Part shown: piece by piece, positions 17,667 to 26,230 of the stretch | How positions within the stretch are numbered: the first letter of the stretch is position 1 | Layout of the letters: every line of letters starts with the position of its first letter | Assembly (NCBI GenBank): GCA_963791495.1 | Contig: CAWBST010000014.1 | Span: 1-64,000, forward strand | Length of the DNA: 64,000 nt | Source of the DNA: JAMXLO01 sp963791495 | GTDB taxonomy: Bacteria > Pseudomonadota > Alphaproteobacteria > Acetobacterales > Acetobacteraceae | Direction: 5' to 3' | The notes under the pieces: model-generated | Database searches by the model: none | The model's input: the letters and a program-made list of their open reading frames with translations, nothing else | Told to the model about the DNA's origin: nothing | Made by a program: the position numbers and the translations under genes

Positions 17667-18073
17667 ATGTGCGGCTGCAGCGGCGGCTCCGTCTCGATCA
17701 GGTGCAATGCCTCCTCAAGGGTGACGGAAGGATGCAGAAGCCACCACCTTCCTGTATGCCTGCGCCACATGACATCGAATCGGGTTTCCGTGAAGCACTC
17801 CTCGAGATGGTCCAGGCGCGTGAATGAGACCTCGAATTCTTCCCCTGCATTGTCAGGGAATCCGGATCGGTAGCGCGTGATGAAGCTGTATTTGCAGTCC
17901 CGCCACTTGCCAAGGATGTCGACGGGATAGTTGAAGCGGGTCGGCCGGATCTCGGGCAGGAAGCGGGGCTTCAGGATCTCGGTGATGAAGCGCCTGCACA
18001 CCGCATCGATAGCAGCCTTGTCGTTTGGGGCGAGCGGCTTGACCCTTACCCATCTGCGTTCTCTGGTCGCCAT
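17663..18073 (-). CDS. Conserved protein of unknown function, partner of a SWIM protein
   Basis: A complete 136-residue ORF, 'MATRERRWVRVKPLAPNDKA' ... 'FITEILKPRFLPEIRPTRFN' ... 'YSFITRYRSGFPDNAGEEFE' ... 'RFDVMWRRHTGRWWLLHPSV'. The composition is that of a soluble, aromatic-rich globular protein; no signal or membrane segment and no catalytic motif were identified. It overlaps the SWIM-protein ORF by 4 bp, so the pair was once co-translated. With that partner broken, its use to the cell is unclear. Confidence 0.7.
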   Translation of the reverse strand: MATRERRWVRVKPLAPNDKAAIDAVCRRFITEILKPRFLPEIRPTRFNYPVDILGKWRDCKYSFITRYRSGFPDNAGEEFEVSFTRLDHLEECFTETRFDVMWRRHTGRWWLLHPSVTLEEALHLIETEPPLQPHI

Positions 18074-18448
18074 CTCCTCACCTCTCTCTGCCGTTGCCGC
18101 GGATAGCAGCGGCGCAGCACCCGCTAAGCTACGACAAACTCGCCGATTCGGCTCGCTGAGGGCTCACCGCAGAGGGCAGTGGTGACGGCGGTGGGTCTTC
18201 TGTCGTCGCAGCCCAGAGGTCAGGCGTATTGCCCGACATCAGGATGCCTCCAATGAGCGCTCTGCGTCCTATGCCGGGCATGGTTCGCGACTGTGGCTCC
18301 TTGCGTTCATCTTCGGTCACCAGGATCGCCCCCTATTTCACTCAAAGAATTTCTGATCTCCGACGTCTCGCCGCTTCGCCTCCGCCCTTGCGCGCACAAG
18401 CCTTCGTCGCTTGGTTCCTCGCAATGACATGGGGCGGGATTCCGAGCC
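18074..18448. other. Intergenic region with palindromic repeat remnant
   Basis: About 375 bp between the dioxygenase beta gene (ending 18449) and the conserved protein. Around 18390-18432 the sequence GTCGCTTGG...CCTCGCAATGACA resembles the right half of the dispersed palindrome at 31-150. A 63-codon minus-strand ORF (18129-18320) with a possible twin-Arg-like start is present but has no convincing family. Confidence 0.4.
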
Positions 18449-18946
18449 TCAGATCGGGTACACCAGCGACGTCGGTACAATCGTCGAGTCGTAGATGCAC
18501 AGCCGCTCGGCGAAGCGCAGCGCATCGCCATCCTCAACCACCCGGTCCCGACAGCATCCGCACAGGAACAGCTCACTTGGCTGATCCGGCATCGTCTGAA
18601 GCACCGTGAAGTTCGCCGTGAGATGCAGCCCGTCGGCCTCGATCGAGCGCAAAGTGACACCGCTCGTGATCCTGCGCGCGATGCGTGGCGCGTACAGCGC
18701 GGTCTCGCGCAACGCCACGACGCGATCGACCAGCATGTCGCGACTCTCGCAGTAGATCAGCGCGACCGGGAATCCCTGCTCGACATTCTCGCGTGGGATC
18801 ACTTTGTAGATACAGGTCTCGACGAACAGCTCCGGCCAGCGTTCCAGCGCGCCATCGTTCAGCGCATTGTCGTAGGCACAATAGAGGTCGGCGAGACGCG
18901 CGCGCAGCTCCAGCCCGACCTCCAGCCCGAACGCGGCGGCGATCAT
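18449..18946 (-). CDS. Aromatic-ring-hydroxylating dioxygenase, beta subunit
   Basis: A 165-residue SnoaL/NTF2-like small subunit of a Rieske oxygenase: 'ELRARLADLYCAYDNALNDG' ... 'RWPELFVETCIYKVIPRENV' ... 'GFPVALIYCESRDMLVDRVV'. Beta subunits stabilise the alpha3beta3 enzyme. The chosen ATG (MIAAAFGLEVG) is 5 bp downstream of the alpha-subunit stop; an earlier in-frame start would lie deep inside the alpha gene. No ferredoxin or reductase gene follows, so electron transfer must come from elsewhere. Confidence 0.9.
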   Translation of the reverse strand: MIAAAFGLEVGLELRARLADLYCAYDNALNDGALERWPELFVETCIYKVIPRENVEQGFPVALIYCESRDMLVDRVVALRETALYAPRIARRITSGVTLRSIEADGLHLTANFTVLQTMPDQPSELFLCGCCRDRVVEDGDALRFAERLCIYDSTIVPTSLVYPI

Positions 18947-18951
18947 GCCGA

Positions 18952-20190
18952 CTACAGCTCCATCACCGAACGGTAGTGCTGGTAGAAGCCGCGGATCGCC
19001 GTCTCGGTCACCATGTGTGGCTCGTTGACCACCGCGCGGCCACCCATCTCGACAAGGCACGTCTCGTCGTCGTTGGTGTCGATGCCCGCCTGCGACAGCA
19101 GCATTGCCTCACTGTCATCGAGTGACACCAGGCCGGCGGGACCCATCAGGTTGGCCTGGCGCAGGCGCCGCTGGTGCATCTCGGGCGTATCGTCGGCATA
19201 GCCGAAGAAGGTCCATGCAAGGTCGAAACTGTGCGGGCCCAGCGGCACGATCTGCCGCATCGCCAGCGTGTTCGACTGCTGCTGTACGATCAGGTTGGGC
19301 CACAGCGTCTGCAACACCACCGTGGCGTCACCGGGGAACTCGCGCACCGGGTCCAGCAGGCGCTTGTCGCGCAGAGCGAAGTCGCTCTTGAACGCGCGCA
19401 TCTGCGATGTTGCATCGTTGGCTTCCTGTGCGCCGCGTCTGCTGACCAGTACGGCGTGGCGGCCGGTGTCGTCCATTTCGACCGCTGACTGCTGGTCCAG
19501 GCGGAACAGGCCGAACGTCACCAGGAACACGTGCAGCAGGCTGGCGTGGTACGGATCCTTGATGTTCTCGAACATCAGCTTCCAGTTGGCGGGGATGCGC
19601 TGGCGCATGTAGCCGAGGACCGTCAGGTCGCGACCGTCGAACACGCGGTCGAAATAGCCCAGCATGCGATCGCCGAGATAGGTCTCCAACGACTCGTTCG
19701 GCGCACCGAAGCTGGCGAACACCACGCCATGTCGCGCCGTCACGGCGAGGCGTTTGAGACCGTGTTCCTCCGTGCGGAAATCGGCGGGCATGCCTCCCTG
19801 GCCGCGATAGCCACGGCGGAACGGCACGCCGAGCAGGTTGCCGGCGAGGTCATAGGTCCATTGGTGATAGGGACAGACGAACTCCTTCGCGGTCCCACGG
19901 CTGGCGGTGCAGACCTGCATGCTGCGATGCGCGCAGCGATTGACCAGGACATTGATCGCGCCGTCCGTGCCGCGAACAGCGATGACCTCGCGATTGCCGA
20001 GCTGACTGCGCTTGAAGTCGCCAGGATTCGGAATTTCGCCTTCAAGGCAGACGTACAGCCAGTCGCTCGCACCAAAGATACGCTGCAATTCGTGGGTGAA
20101 GATGTCGGGATCGGTGTAGACCCAGTTGGGAACGCGCGAGCACCCACCGTCGGGCCACGCACGCGCCGCAGACTGCCTGCTGTCTTCCAT
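18952..20190 (-). CDS. Aromatic-ring-hydroxylating dioxygenase, Rieske alpha subunit
   Basis: A 412-residue large subunit of a Rieske non-haem iron oxygenase. The [2Fe-2S] ligands are C86 and H88 in 'NRCAHRSMQVC' and C106 and H109 in 'CPYHQW'. The catalytic iron histidines are H215 and H220 in 'ENIKDPYHASLLH', with D212 as the bridging acid. Overall it resembles the anthranilate/salicylate hydroxylase branch (AndAc, NagG); the actual aromatic substrate cannot be read from sequence. It forms a two-gene unit with the beta subunit. The upstream gene in the same direction is a Ser/Thr kinase 66 bp away. Confidence 0.9.
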   Translation of the reverse strand: MEDSRQSAARAWPDGGCSRVPNWVYTDPDIFTHELQRIFGASDWLYVCLEGEIPNPGDFKRSQLGNREVIAVRGTDGAINVLVNRCAHRSMQVCTASRGTAKEFVCPYHQWTYDLAGNLLGVPFRRGYRGQGGMPADFRTEEHGLKRLAVTARHGVVFASFGAPNESLETYLGDRMLGYFDRVFDGRDLTVLGYMRQRIPANWKLMFENIKDPYHASLLHVFLVTFGLFRLDQQSAVEMDDTGRHAVLVSRRGAQEANDATSQMRAFKSDFALRDKRLLDPVREFPGDATVVLQTLWPNLIVQQQSNTLAMRQIVPLGPHSFDLAWTFFGYADDTPEMHQRRLRQANLMGPAGLVSLDDSEAMLLSQAGIDTNDDETCLVEMGGRAVVNEPHMVTETAIRGFYQHYRSVMEL

Positions 20191-20256
20191 TGTGGCGATC
20201 CTCCATCCCGCGCCGGCAGGATGCCCCGACGGAGCATTGGCGACAATGTGGCGCCG

Positions 20257-22044
20257 TCAGCGCGCGGAGGGCGGCAGGGCCTCCAGGGTAACCACCGCCC
20301 CCATCAGACGTGCGCCGCGCTGACGCAGCTCGTCGACCGCCATCTGAAGATCGCGAAGATACACATCCGCAGCCTCGGCATTGGTCGGTCGTGCGTTGTC
20401 GAACAGCGGATCGGATGAAGCTATGGCGATAATCATGTCCGTGCCATACGGCGGACCGATCTGCCACGACGGATGCCCGAGGTGAACGGGCGTGCCGGGC
20501 TCGAAGGCCCGCGGCTGATCAGCGGTGATCGCATTCTTCGGCTCGGCGAGCTGCGGATAGAGGTGCTGCACCACTCCGTTGTGCGCCACGTAATCCACCC
20601 GCAGCCAGCCTGCAAAATCCGGCATCACCAGCTGCACGCGGATCGGAGCCGGATCCGCCAGACGCGTCTCGCCGTCGGCCATCTGGAGCCCGAGGCGTGG
20701 CTCTCCGGATGCACCGAAACCTGGCGTGATCTGGTGAAGCACGTTCAGTGCCGGGCAGAACACTGGATCCACTCCGGTGACGCCCCACTCGGTCCGGCTC
20801 GCGGGCACGAGCGATGTCAGGCTCCACCGCAGGTCTTCGATCAACTGATTGCCGGCGAGACCGTTCAGCGCCACCGAGCCACCGTCGCCCACGTCGCCAC
20901 CCAGCACCGCGCAACTCCGGCCGTTCGCCCACTGCGCAATCCGGTCGCGCAACGCATCCGGCTCAGGCGTCGCGGGTGGCGGGGGCGGTGTGACTTCGGC
21001 GACAGGAGCAGGTGCCTGTCGCGCCATCGTGCGGATCGGCGGAGCGGGTGAGCGAAGCAGGAACCACGCTCCGCCACCGAGCATCCCGAGCCCGACCGAC
21101 GCGGCCACGGCGACGAATGGCGTGCGCGAGCGTTTCGCAGGCGGGGCGATCGGCACGACACGTGGTGGCGGCGGCCGCGGCGCGACCACGGTCGCTTCGT
21201 ACTCGCCGGCCGCAGGGTCTGCCTTGCGCTCCACAGCGGCCCGTATCGCTTCCGCGAATGCTCTGGCCGAGGGGAAACGATCCTCCGGCCGCTTCGCCAT
21301 CGCGCGTCGCACGACGGCATCGAGTGATGGCGGGGCGGTCACCGAAAGCAGGGACGGCGCCGACGGCTCCGTGTTCAGCGTCTTGTGCATGATGGACGAC
21401 ATGCCGCCCTCGAACGGCCGCTCGCCGGTCAGCAGCAGATACAGCAGCACACCCGACGAATAGATGTCGGTGCGCGCATCCACCGTCTGGCCCATGAACT
21501 GTTCGGGCGACATGTAGGCGGGCGTGCCCAGCAGTGTGCCGGCCTGGGTCATCGAGCTGCTCTCGATCCTGGCGATGCCGAAATCGGCGATCTTCGCCTG
21601 GCCCGCATTGGTGAGCATCACGTTGGCCGGCTTGATGTCGCGATGCACGACGCCGCGCTCGTGGCTGAACTGCAGCCCAACCAGCAGATCGTCCATGACG
21701 CGGACCGTATCGGCGAGCGCGAACCGCTCCTCCCTGTCGAGCAGCATCTTCAGCGACGGACCGTCAACGAACTCCATTACAATGTAGGCGAGGTCGTTGG
21801 TCTCGCCGTAGTCGAACACTGCCACGATGTTGGGATGCGTCAGCCGACCGGCCGCCTGCGCCTCGCGGCGGAAGCGTGCCAGCGCCTCCTCTGTCTCAGG
21901 ATCGGCGTGGTCGGGCAGGCTGACGGTCTTGATCGCGACGCGCCGGGCGATGATCGGATCCCAGCCTTCGTACACAGTCCCCATGGCACCGCGGCCAAGC
22001 GGCCGCTTAATTTCATATTTGCCAAGGGTCTCGATCGTTTCCAC
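20257..22044 (-). CDS. Transmembrane Ser/Thr protein kinase with DUF4384-like outer domain
   Basis: A 595-residue PknB-type receptor kinase. The kinase domain (about 10-270) has the Gly-rich loop 'LGRGAMGTVYEG', K39 in VAIKT, the catalytic loop HRDIKPAN with D136, and the DFG motif at 154-156. A proline-rich linker leads to one membrane helix (about 309-330). The outer part (about 340-595) starts with another Pro-rich stretch. It ends in a domain with 'VDYVAHNGVVQHLYPQ', 'EPGTPVHLGHPSWQIGPPYG' and 'MIIAIASSDPLF', which resembles DUF4384. This architecture implies sensing of an envelope signal and phosphorylation of cytoplasmic targets. No PP2C phosphatase gene is nearby. Confidence 0.9.
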   Translation of the reverse strand: METIETLGKYEIKRPLGRGAMGTVYEGWDPIIARRVAIKTVSLPDHADPETEEALARFRREAQAAGRLTHPNIVAVFDYGETNDLAYIVMEFVDGPSLKMLLDREERFALADTVRVMDDLLVGLQFSHERGVVHRDIKPANVMLTNAGQAKIADFGIARIESSSMTQAGTLLGTPAYMSPEQFMGQTVDARTDIYSSGVLLYLLLTGERPFEGGMSSIMHKTLNTEPSAPSLLSVTAPPSLDAVVRRAMAKRPEDRFPSARAFAEAIRAAVERKADPAAGEYEATVVAPRPPPPRVVPIAPPAKRSRTPFVAVAASVGLGMLGGGAWFLLRSPAPPIRTMARQAPAPVAEVTPPPPPATPEPDALRDRIAQWANGRSCAVLGGDVGDGGSVALNGLAGNQLIEDLRWSLTSLVPASRTEWGVTGVDPVFCPALNVLHQITPGFGASGEPRLGLQMADGETRLADPAPIRVQLVMPDFAGWLRVDYVAHNGVVQHLYPQLAEPKNAITADQPRAFEPGTPVHLGHPSWQIGPPYGTDMIIAIASSDPLFDNARPTNAEAADVYLRDLQMAVDELRQRGARLMGAVVTLEALPPSAR

Positions 22045-22089
22045 GCCGCGGCTTATAGACCGGCGAGAGATCGGAAAGAAACGAAGTCG

Positions 22090-22227
22090 TTAGAACCGTG
22101 TCAGAACACGCCAGTAGAATGCGCCGCCGAACAGGGCCGAGATGCCACTGCCGAGGACGTTGCCGCCGTTCAGGAAGCGGTTGAGGTGCGCAAGCCCCTC
22201 GAGGTCGACATCGACATTGCGGGTCAT
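22090..22227 (-). CDS. Small (45-residue) putative membrane-associated protein
   Basis: A short ORF in the gap between olsB and the kinase, on the same strand. It has a polar N-terminus 'MTRNVDVDLEGLAHLNRFL' and a glycine-rich hydrophobic C-terminal half 'GGNVLGSGISALFGGAFYW' ending RVLTRF. It has no frame defects and third-position GC bias like its neighbours, and it fills an otherwise empty 214-bp gap. It starts 32 bp after the olsB stop, so it may be the last cistron of the fur-olsB unit. No family was recognised. Confidence 0.45.
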   Translation of the reverse strand: MTRNVDVDLEGLAHLNRFLNGGNVLGSGISALFGGAFYWRVLTRF

Positions 22228-22258
22228 CTGGGCGCGCACGCCGCCCCGACGGGCGTGA

Positions 22259-23104
22259 TCAGACGTCCTGGTCGAGCGCGTCGCGGAGTTGGCGCTCGTA
22301 GTGGCGGTAGTACTTGTCGGTGACGAGGTCGGTCTTCACCACGACGGCCACGTCGGTGGTGTTGAACTGACTGTCGATCACCGCGCCGTCGCCGACGAAG
22401 CCACCGAGACGCAGGTAGCCCTTCACCAGCGGCGGCAACTGCGTCTGCACTCGCTTTGTGTCGATCTCGCCAGGCGACATACGCCGCATCTCGACGTAAC
22501 GGTCCGGCAGCGCCCGCGGGCGCAGCGCTGGCGGTGCCAGGTGGTTGTGGTAGAGGTAGGTCAGATCGGCGGCCAGTACGTCCGGATCGGTGCCGTGCAG
22601 GCTGGCGCAGCCGAACATCAGGTCGATCTGGTAGTGGAAGACGTAGGCTGCGATACCGCGCCACAGCAGCTGCATGGCGACACGGCTGCGATAGGCGGCA
22701 TCGACACAGGAGCGCCCGAGCTCGAGTATCCGACCCGGAAAATTCATGATTGGCGTGATGTCGTACTCGTCAGCCGAATAGAAATGGCCCAGTTTCGCCG
22801 CGGCCTCGCGCTGGATCAGCCGGTAGGTGCCAACCACCCCCTCTGGGCCGGCGCCGATCGCATGATCGACCACCAGCAGATGGTCGGCGACCGCGTCGAA
22901 GGCATCGCGGTCACGGTGGCTCGTGGCGGTGGCCAGATCGGCCTGGGCACCCATCTCCTGATAGAACACGCGGTAGCGCAGCGCCTGCACGGCGTCGATC
23001 TCCGCGGCCGAATCGGCGACCCGGACGCCGAGATTGCCGGCGCGCAACTCCGGGAACGGAAGATGGTCAACGCGTGCCCCGGCAATCAGCTGTTCAAACG
23101 TCAT
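22259..23104 (-). CDS. olsB: L-ornithine N-acyltransferase (OlsB-like, GNAT)
   Basis: A 281-residue acyl-ACP-dependent acyltransferase of the OlsB/hemolysin-like GNAT type. It attaches a 3-hydroxy fatty acid to ornithine to form lyso-ornithine lipid, the first step to the phosphorus-free ornithine lipids common in alphaproteobacteria. Visible are 'IDAVQALRYRVFYQEMGA', 'HLLVVDH', 'RILELGRSCVDAAYRSR' and 'LMFGCASLHGTDP'. The second enzyme, OlsA, is not in the window. The ATG overlaps the stop of fur (ATGA), so both are translated together. Confidence 0.85.
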   Translation of the reverse strand: MTFEQLIAGARVDHLPFPELRAGNLGVRVADSAAEIDAVQALRYRVFYQEMGAQADLATATSHRDRDAFDAVADHLLVVDHAIGAGPEGVVGTYRLIQREAAAKLGHFYSADEYDITPIMNFPGRILELGRSCVDAAYRSRVAMQLLWRGIAAYVFHYQIDLMFGCASLHGTDPDVLAADLTYLYHNHLAPPALRPRALPDRYVEMRRMSPGEIDTKRVQTQLPPLVKGYLRLGGFVGDGAVIDSQFNTTDVAVVVKTDLVTDKYYRHYERQLRDALDQDV

Positions 23105-23616
23105 CGCGCCGCCCTTCCCTGCTCCATGGCGGGGTCCGGATCGCGGTCCGACCCCGCGATCCGGCGCGAGAGGCGTTGTCGCGCCTCCCTCTCGCGCGTG
23201 GTCTGCACCGATTCGCGACGCCGACCAAACAATTCCAGGCGGAGAGAAACCAAGTCGAAGCCGAGACGCTCGGCCATCGTCTGCATCAGCCGCTCATAGT
23301 CGGGGTCCTGGAACTCGATCACCCGGCCGGTGTCGATGTCGATCAGGTGATAATGGTGGCCATGCTCGGTCGGCTCGTAGCGGGCGCGGCCGCCGCCGAA
23401 GTCGCGGCGTTCCAGGATGCCTTTCTCTTCCAGCAGGCGCACCGTGCGGTAGACCGTGGCGATCGAGATGCGCGAATCGAGGGCGCTGGCACGGCGGTAG
23501 AGTTCCTCCACGTCAGGGTGGTCGGCGGCCTCGGACAGGACACGCGCGATCACCCGACGCTGCCCGGTCATCTTGAGGCCTCGTTCGACGCACAGGCGCT
23601 CGATGCGCGATTCCAT
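23101..23616 (-). CDS. fur: Fur-family metalloregulator
   Basis: A Fur-type repressor of about 171 residues. The winged-helix part is 'GLKMTGQRRVIARVLSEAAD', 'ALDSRISIATVYRTVRLLEE' and 'GILERRDFGGGRARYEP'. The metal/dimerisation part has the His-rich 'HGHHYHLIDIDTGRVIEF'. The C-terminal CxxC pair of some Fur proteins is absent and the tail is long and Arg-rich. I chose the ATG with GGGG spaced upstream; an alternative TTG start lies 6 codons earlier. In alphaproteobacteria such proteins may respond to manganese or iron (Mur/Fur), which sequence alone cannot decide. Confidence 0.88.
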   Translation of the reverse strand: MESRIERLCVERGLKMTGQRRVIARVLSEAADHPDVEELYRRASALDSRISIATVYRTVRLLEEKGILERRDFGGGRARYEPTEHGHHYHLIDIDTGRVIEFQDPDYERLMQTMAERLGFDLVSLRLELFGRRRESVQTTREREARQRLSRRIAGSDRDPDPAMEQGRAAR

Positions 23617-23757
23617 CGGATCCCCTGGGATCAACCTAGCCCGGCCCGGCGACCCGGTGCCAGCCCTCGGTGCAGGCGGATGGGGTGGCCGGGGCGCACC
23701 GGCGTAGCCGATCAGGGTCGCGGCTGTCCAATCCAGAAATCGGTCGGCGAACGTGTG

Positions 23758-24174
23758 CTAGCGGCGTGCCCCGGCTGACGCCGTCCTGCCCAGACCGATC
23801 TTCTTGGCGAGGGATGACCGAACCTTGGCGTAGGCAGGCGCCACCATCGGATAGTCCGGACCAAGGCCCCAGCGCTCGCGATATTGTTCGGGCGTCAGGT
23901 CAAATGCCGACTTGAGATGCCGCTTCAGCATCTTCAGCTTCCGGCCATCCTCGAGGCAGACAATATGGTCGTTGAACACCGATTTCCTCACCGGCACCGC
24001 CGGCTGCGGCCGCTCCGGATGGAGCGGTTCGTGGCCCACGCCGGCCAGCGTCCTGTAGACCTGCTGGATCAATAGTGGCAGTGATTCGGTGGCCACCGCA
24101 TTGTGCGATACATGCGCCGCTACGATCTGCGCAGTCAGTCCGAGAACGTGGTCTGTCGGCATCTCCGCGGGCAT
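23758..24174 (-). CDS. mucR: Ros/MucR-type transcriptional regulator
   Basis: A 138-residue MucR/Ros family zinc-finger DNA-binding protein, hallmark of Alphaproteobacteria and often a regulator of exopolysaccharide and motility genes. The core is 'IVCLEDGRKLKMLKRHLKSA' followed by 'LTPEQYRERWGLGPDYPMVA' and 'YAKVRSSLAKKIGLGR'. It is transcribed away from tusA; the 98-bp gap between them, rich in AT runs, is where both promoters must be. It could control the glycosyltransferase region, but that is inference. Confidence 0.9.
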   Translation of the reverse strand: MPAEMPTDHVLGLTAQIVAAHVSHNAVATESLPLLIQQVYRTLAGVGHEPLHPERPQPAVPVRKSVFNDHIVCLEDGRKLKMLKRHLKSAFDLTPEQYRERWGLGPDYPMVAPAYAKVRSSLAKKIGLGRTASAGARR

Positions 24175-24272
24175 TGTCGAATCCTTTCCAGGCGGAAGAT
24201 CATTGTCATATTAGGTGGAGTAAATGCCGTTTCGCAATAGTTCTTTGACCCACCAAGAAACCGGACAATAAC

Positions 24273-24518
24273 ATGGCAGATGAACCCGTGGCGGATCAGG
24301 AACTGGACATCACTGCGGAGGTCTGTCCGATGACTTTCGTGCGCACGCGGCTGGCATTGGACCGGATGGCGCCTGGACAAATACTGCGCGTCCGGTTGCG
24401 CGGCGAGGAGCCTTTGCGCAACGTTCCGCGTACCGCACGTGAACAGGGGCACGAGGTGCTGTCATTGGAGACCGGCACCGATGGCGTTGCCACGCTGGTA
24501 TTGCGGCGCGGCGGCTGA
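24273..24518 (+). CDS. TusA/SirA-family sulfur carrier protein
   Basis: An 81-residue TusA-like protein. The reactive cysteine is in 'ITAEVCPMTFVRTRLALDRM'; the usual CPxP motif is CPMT here, as in several alphaproteobacterial TusA paralogues. The second signature is 'LRVRLRGEEPLRNVPRTARE'. Such proteins move persulfide sulfur for tRNA thiolation, molybdenum cofactor or other sulfur pathways. It is the only plus-strand gene in this stretch and meets rimI tail to tail, 4 bp apart. Confidence 0.85.
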   Translation: MADEPVADQELDITAEVCPMTFVRTRLALDRMAPGQILRVRLRGEEPLRNVPRTAREQGHEVLSLETGTDGVATLVLRRGG

Positions 24519-24522
24519 TTAA

Positions 24523-24948
24523 TCACCGAAGGTTCACGCGTAGCACGAGAGCGTCCGACGAGTCGGCGTAATAGCGGCGCCGGCGGCCCACCTCGACGAA
24601 GCCCTCGCGCCGGTACAGGGCCAATGCCGCGGCATTGCCCGTGGCCACCTCGAGGAACATTGCCGTTGCGCCATCCGCCCTGACCCGCGCCGTGGCTGAG
24701 CGCAGCAGTGCGGCGGCAATGCCTCGCCGGCGTACCGCCGGCGCGACGGCCAGCGTCAGCACCTCGGCCTCGTCGGCGACGATGCGCCCGAGCAGCATAC
24801 CGCCTTGTTCATCGATCACCCCGAATGCACCGGGGAGCCCAAGCTGCAGCGAAATGGCATCCTCACCCCAGGCTTCGCCCGGGGGAAACGCCGCGGCATG
24901 GATCACCGCGAGAGCCGCCGCGTGAGCCGAGGTGGCCTCGATGATCAT
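24523..24948 (-). CDS. rimI: Ribosomal-protein-alanine N-acetyltransferase RimI
   Basis: A 141-residue GNAT with the acetyl-CoA motif 'LAVAPAVRRRGIAAALLRSA' and the C-terminal 'NAAALALYRREGFVEVGRRR'. RimI acetylates the N-terminal alanine of ribosomal protein S18. Its position directly after tsaB with a 4-bp ATGA overlap is the classical tsaB-rimI arrangement, which supports the name. No damage is seen. Confidence 0.88.
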   Translation of the reverse strand: MIIEATSAHAAALAVIHAAAFPPGEAWGEDAISLQLGLPGAFGVIDEQGGMLLGRIVADEAEVLTLAVAPAVRRRGIAAALLRSATARVRADGATAMFLEVATGNAAALALYRREGFVEVGRRRRYYADSSDALVLRVNLR

Positions 24949-25605
24949 CCGACCGGCGGCGGGCGCAGGCCACCGGCGGGAAGCTTCGCCTCGGGTGGAT
25001 CGACGTAGAGCGGTTGTGCGGGCAGGGGGCGCAGCTTCCCCCCGATCCGGCGCTCGGCCACCACGGCTACATGCCGCGCTAGCGGCAGCCGGGCGTCGGT
25101 CAGCATCACGTCGGCATCTCTCGCAGCGAGCCTTGCGGCAACCTGGGCCGCCGCATCCCCAGCGACGGCCACCTTGCCGGCGGGCATCGGGAGCGCATCG
25201 AGCCGAGCCGCGCTGACCGTGTCGCCCTGCTCAAGAAACACGCGGCCGCGCCGGCTGTCGATCGCTATCCAGAGGTGCCGCTCGCCGAGGAACGGCAGCG
25301 AGTTCGGCAAGAGCCTCGCCTACCGTCACGCCGACCACCGGGACGCCGGCGGCGACCGCAATGCCGTGCGCCAGCGCGAGGCCGGCGCGGATACCGGTGA
25401 AACTGCCTGGCCCGACAGTGACCGCCACGAGGTCAAGCGATGTCGCGGCCATCGCGGCTTCCGCCAGAACATCCTTGGCCATCACGGGCAGTAACGCTGC
25501 ATGGCCTTGGGTCGCATCAGTCTGACGCGCCGCCAGCACCTCGCGACCTACCACGATGGCGGCCGCGCATCGCGCCAGTGCTGCGTCGAGGGCCAGGATG
25601 CGCAT
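24945..25605 (-). pseudogene. tsaB: tRNA threonylcarbamoyladenosine protein TsaB, frameshifted in this sequence
   Basis: The first 110 residues are typical TsaB: 'MRILALDAALARCAAAIVVG', 'GHAALLPVM' and 'VTVGPGSFTGIRAGLALAHG'. One extra base at about 25302 breaks the frame inside 'GEALAE'; the rest follows as 'SLPFLGERHLWIAIDSRRGR' to the stop at 24945. TsaB partners TsaD and TsaE in t6A37 synthesis and is essential in most bacteria, and the tsaE gene is intact at 31.4 kb. A real null mutation is therefore unlikely; a sequence indel is the simplest reading. Confidence 0.88.
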
Positions 25606-25638
25606 GTCGGTCGGCTTCGTAGGCGCGCGTAAGGACCG

Positions 25639-26227
25639 CTACAGCAGCACGCACGCTTCGTCGAAGTCGAGGCGCGGGGATCGCGGGAACAGGCCGGCGG
25701 GATCGCCATGGCCGATGTTGCACAGGAAATTGGACCGCCAGCCACGGTCAGCCAGGAACAGTTCGTCCACCATGTCGTTGTTGAAGCCCGACATCGCTCC
25801 GGTATCCAGCCCGAGCGCACGTGCTGCCAGGATCAGATACGCCCCCTGCAGGGTGCCGTTGCGGAACGCCGTGGTGGCGGCAAGCGAGTCGTTGCCGGTG
25901 AACCAGGACATGGCGTCCGGATTGTGGGGGAACAGGCTCGGCAGCTTCTCGTAGAATCTGCGGATCGTAGGCGACGATCGCGGTCACCGGCGCCTGCATC
26001 GTCTTATCGAGGTTGCCGCTCGACAGCGCCGGCGCCAGCTTCTGCTTCGCCTCCCTGGTCCGCAGGAACAGGAAGCGCGCGGGCGAACAGTTGGCCGAGG
26101 TCGGCCCTTGCTTCAGCAGACCGTGCAGCGCCCGCAGTTCGTCGTCGGTGACCGGCTGGTCGGTGAACCTGTTATGGGAGCGCGCCTCACGCAGCAGCAG
26201 ATCGAGTGCAACGGCGTCGAGTGCCAT
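25639..26227 (-). pseudogene. Nitroreductase-family malonic semialdehyde reductase (RutE-like), frameshifted
   Basis: The N-terminal part reads 'LLLREARSHNRFTDQPVTDD' and 'LLKQGPTSANCSPARFLFLR', the FMN-binding face of the HadB/RutE nitroreductase group. One extra base near 25965 turns 'YDPRFYEKLP' into another frame; the remainder 'MSWFTGNDSLAATTAFRNGT' and 'ARALGLDTGAMSGFNNDMVD' is continuous to 25639. The whole would be about 195 residues, normal size. Such enzymes reduce 3-oxopropanoate in pyrimidine breakdown or act on other small electrophiles; no other rut genes are nearby, so the true substrate is open. Confidence 0.82.
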
Positions 26228-26230
26228 CGT

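Noticed and set aside
18129..18320. 63-codon minus-strand ORF with a basic start, possibly exported
   Set aside because: No family resemblance and it lies in a repeat-bearing gap; not strong enough to list as a gene.
24135..24452. Minus-strand ORF overlapping the mucR-tusA gap
   Set aside because: It is antisense to tusA and has no protein-like features; the gap is better explained as a divergent promoter region.
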